Positions 32,239 to 33,375 of a stretch of 33,375 bases of DNA are shown in pieces. Below the pieces are notes generated by a model that was given only the letters and a program-made list of their open reading frames with translations, made no database searches and was not told the origin of the DNA. The stretch's first letter is position 1; the number at the start of each line of letters is the position of its first letter. Source of the stretch: Saccharospirillum sp035704555 (lineage in GTDB: Bacteria > Pseudomonadota > Gammaproteobacteria > Pseudomonadales > Natronospirillaceae); the NCBI GenBank assembly GCA_035704555.1, contig DASSWT010000021.1, positions 1-33,375 on the forward strand, read 5' to 3'. The position numbers and the translations under genes are program-made.

Positions 32239-33375
32239 GTATTTTTACCAGGGCCGCAACGCCGAAGGCCGCCAGGTTGAAGGCCAGTTGGAGGCGGCGT
32301 CGCAAAGCGCTCTGCTGCAGATGCTGAAGCGACAAAGCATCATCGCCACGCGCGTGGAACCGGTGGCCAAACCGACCTCAAAAAACATAGATGTGTCTGC
32401 CCTGCTCGGTCGTTACACCCAACGCAAGGCCAAGGTCAGCATCGATGAGCTGATTATGTTCTGCCGCCAGATGTATGCCCTGTCGCGTTCGGGCATTCCG
32501 CTGATGCGTGCCATCAACGGCCTTGCCGATGCCACCCGGTCGCCGCGTCTGGGCGAGGTACTCGGCGATGTGTCGCGCATTCTGACCCAGGGTTCGCCCC
32601 TGTCGACGGCGTTTCGCAGCCATCCGGATGTGTTCAACGACCTGTTTATCGCGATGATTCGCATGGGCGAGTCGACCGGCCGGTTGGATACGGCCTTTCA
32701 GCAACTGGTCAGCCATCTGGAACTGGAAAAAGACACGCGCAAGCGCATCGCCTCGGCAACGCGCTACCCGATCATTGTGGTCTCAGCGATTGCCCTGGCC
32801 ATGGTGGTAATCAACTTTATGGTGATCCCGGCCTTTGCCGGTGTGTTTGCCAAACTTGGCGCCGACCTGCCCCTTCCAACCCGGATTCTGATCACCAGTT
32901 CCGATATCATGATCAGTACCTGGCCCTATCTTTTGGGTTTAATTATTCTGGGTATTTATGCGTTCAAGCGCTGGAAAAAAACGCCGCAGGGCGCTCTGGC
33001 CTGGGACCGGCAGATTCTCCGATTTCCATTAATGGGCGGCATCTATGAACGCATTGCGCTGGGCCGTTTCGCCCGACCTTTCGCGATGATGCTGGAAGCC
33101 GGCGTACCTCTGCTGCAGGCACTGAGTGTCGCCAGCCGTACCGTGGGCAACAAGTACATCGGCAAGGGCATCGAAGGCATGATGTCGGGCATTGAACGCG
33201 GCGAATCGCTGCAAGCCACCGCCTCGGCCAGCGGCCTGTTCAACCCGCTGATCCTGCAAATGATTGCGGTCGGTGAAGAAACCGGTAATGTCGGTGGACT
33301 GTTAGTCGACATCGCAGATTTTTACGACCAGGAAGTGGAATACGACCTGAAGCGGCTTGCCGAAGCCATCGAACC
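32231..33375 (+). CDS. mshG: MSHA platform protein MshG (GspF/PilC family), truncated by window end
   Basis: Polytopic inner-membrane platform protein on which the MshE ATPase acts. The frame opens at an ATG overlapping the last 8 bases of mshE and stays open to the end of the window (381 codons, no stop); the family is about 405 residues, so only the end is missing. It starts MAEYFYQGRNAEGRQVEGQL, typical of GspF/PilC. The first GspF domain begins FCRQMYALSRSGIPLMRAI (about 77-95). Hydrophobic helices lie near 180-206 (IIVVSAIALAMVVINFMVIP) and 232-245. The second GspF domain begins LGRFARPFAMMLEAGVPLLQ. More msh genes are expected beyond the window. Confidence 0.94.
   Translation, partial: MAEYFYQGRNAEGRQVEGQLEAASQSALLQMLKRQSIIATRVEPVAKPTSKNIDVSALLGRYTQRKAKVSIDELIMFCRQMYALSRSGIPLMRAINGLADATRSPRLGEVLGDVSRILTQGSPLSTAFRSHPDVFNDLFIAMIRMGESTGRLDTAFQQLVSHLELEKDTRKRIASATRYPIIVVSAIALAMVVINFMVIPAFAGVFAKLGADLPLPTRILITSSDIMISTWPYLLGLIILGIYAFKRWKKTPQGALAWDRQILRFPLMGGIYERIALGRFARPFAMMLEAGVPLLQALSVASRTVGNKYIGKGIEGMMSGIERGESLQATASASGLFNPLILQMIAVGEETGNVGGLLVDIADFYDQEVEYDLKRLAEAIE

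Overview
This window comes from a GC-rich gammaproteobacterium, probably marine or halophilic and close to the Oceanospirillales/Saccharospirillaceae. That is an inference from three things: a PomAB-type sodium stator pair, the pomAB/xseB-ispA-dxs gene order also known from Vibrio, and an MSHA-type pilus locus. Almost every gene can be assigned to a family. No phage, insertion sequence, CRISPR array, rRNA or tRNA was seen.

Layout. (1) 1-2.1 kb: pfkA (+) converges on an orphan TRAP-type substrate-binding protein (-) across a hairpin that probably terminates both. (2) 2.5-4.3 kb: pomA-pomB stator operon (-), with a candidate flagellar sigma-28 promoter upstream. (3) 4.5-7.7 kb: xseB-ispA-dxs, isoprenoid precursor synthesis. 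(4) 8.0-12.2 kb: a MmcQ/YjbR-like protein, a glutathione S-transferase, a phytanoyl-CoA dioxygenase-like enzyme and a cytoplasmic GH3 glycosidase, closely spaced. (5) 12.4-16.4 kb (-): a PEBP-family protein, then an operon transcribed as GtsA-like sugar-binding protein, OmpR-type response regulator, histidine kinase. (6) 16.7-20.1 kb (+): a sugar ABC transporter (binding protein and two permeases, no ATPase), divergent from the sensor operon. (7) 20.1-23.1 kb: ubiH, ubiI and trmL. (8) 23.4 kb to the window end: a tightly overlapping MSHA/type IV pilus operon (mshI, a PilN-like gene, mshJ, K, L, M, N, an unusual TPR gene, mshE, and mshG cut by the window edge).

Two items stand out. First, a family of about 113-bp intergenic palindromes occurs three times (7835-7947, 12224-12335, 18052-18164). 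Copies 1 and 3 have arms that differ in sequence but stay paired through compensatory substitutions, around an almost invariant asymmetric core. Copy 2 keeps the arms but has a different core. One copy lies between the sugar-binding-protein gene and its permease genes, the same position as the REP elements in E. coli malE-malF. Second, a sugar-binding protein is co-transcribed with a two-component system and has no permease of its own, which suggests a periplasmic sugar-sensing complex controlling the divergent transporter.

The pilus operon also carries a four-TPR protein between mshN and mshE that I do not recognise from the classical Vibrio locus. Its MshE ATPase has an intact first c-di-GMP-binding motif and an altered second one.
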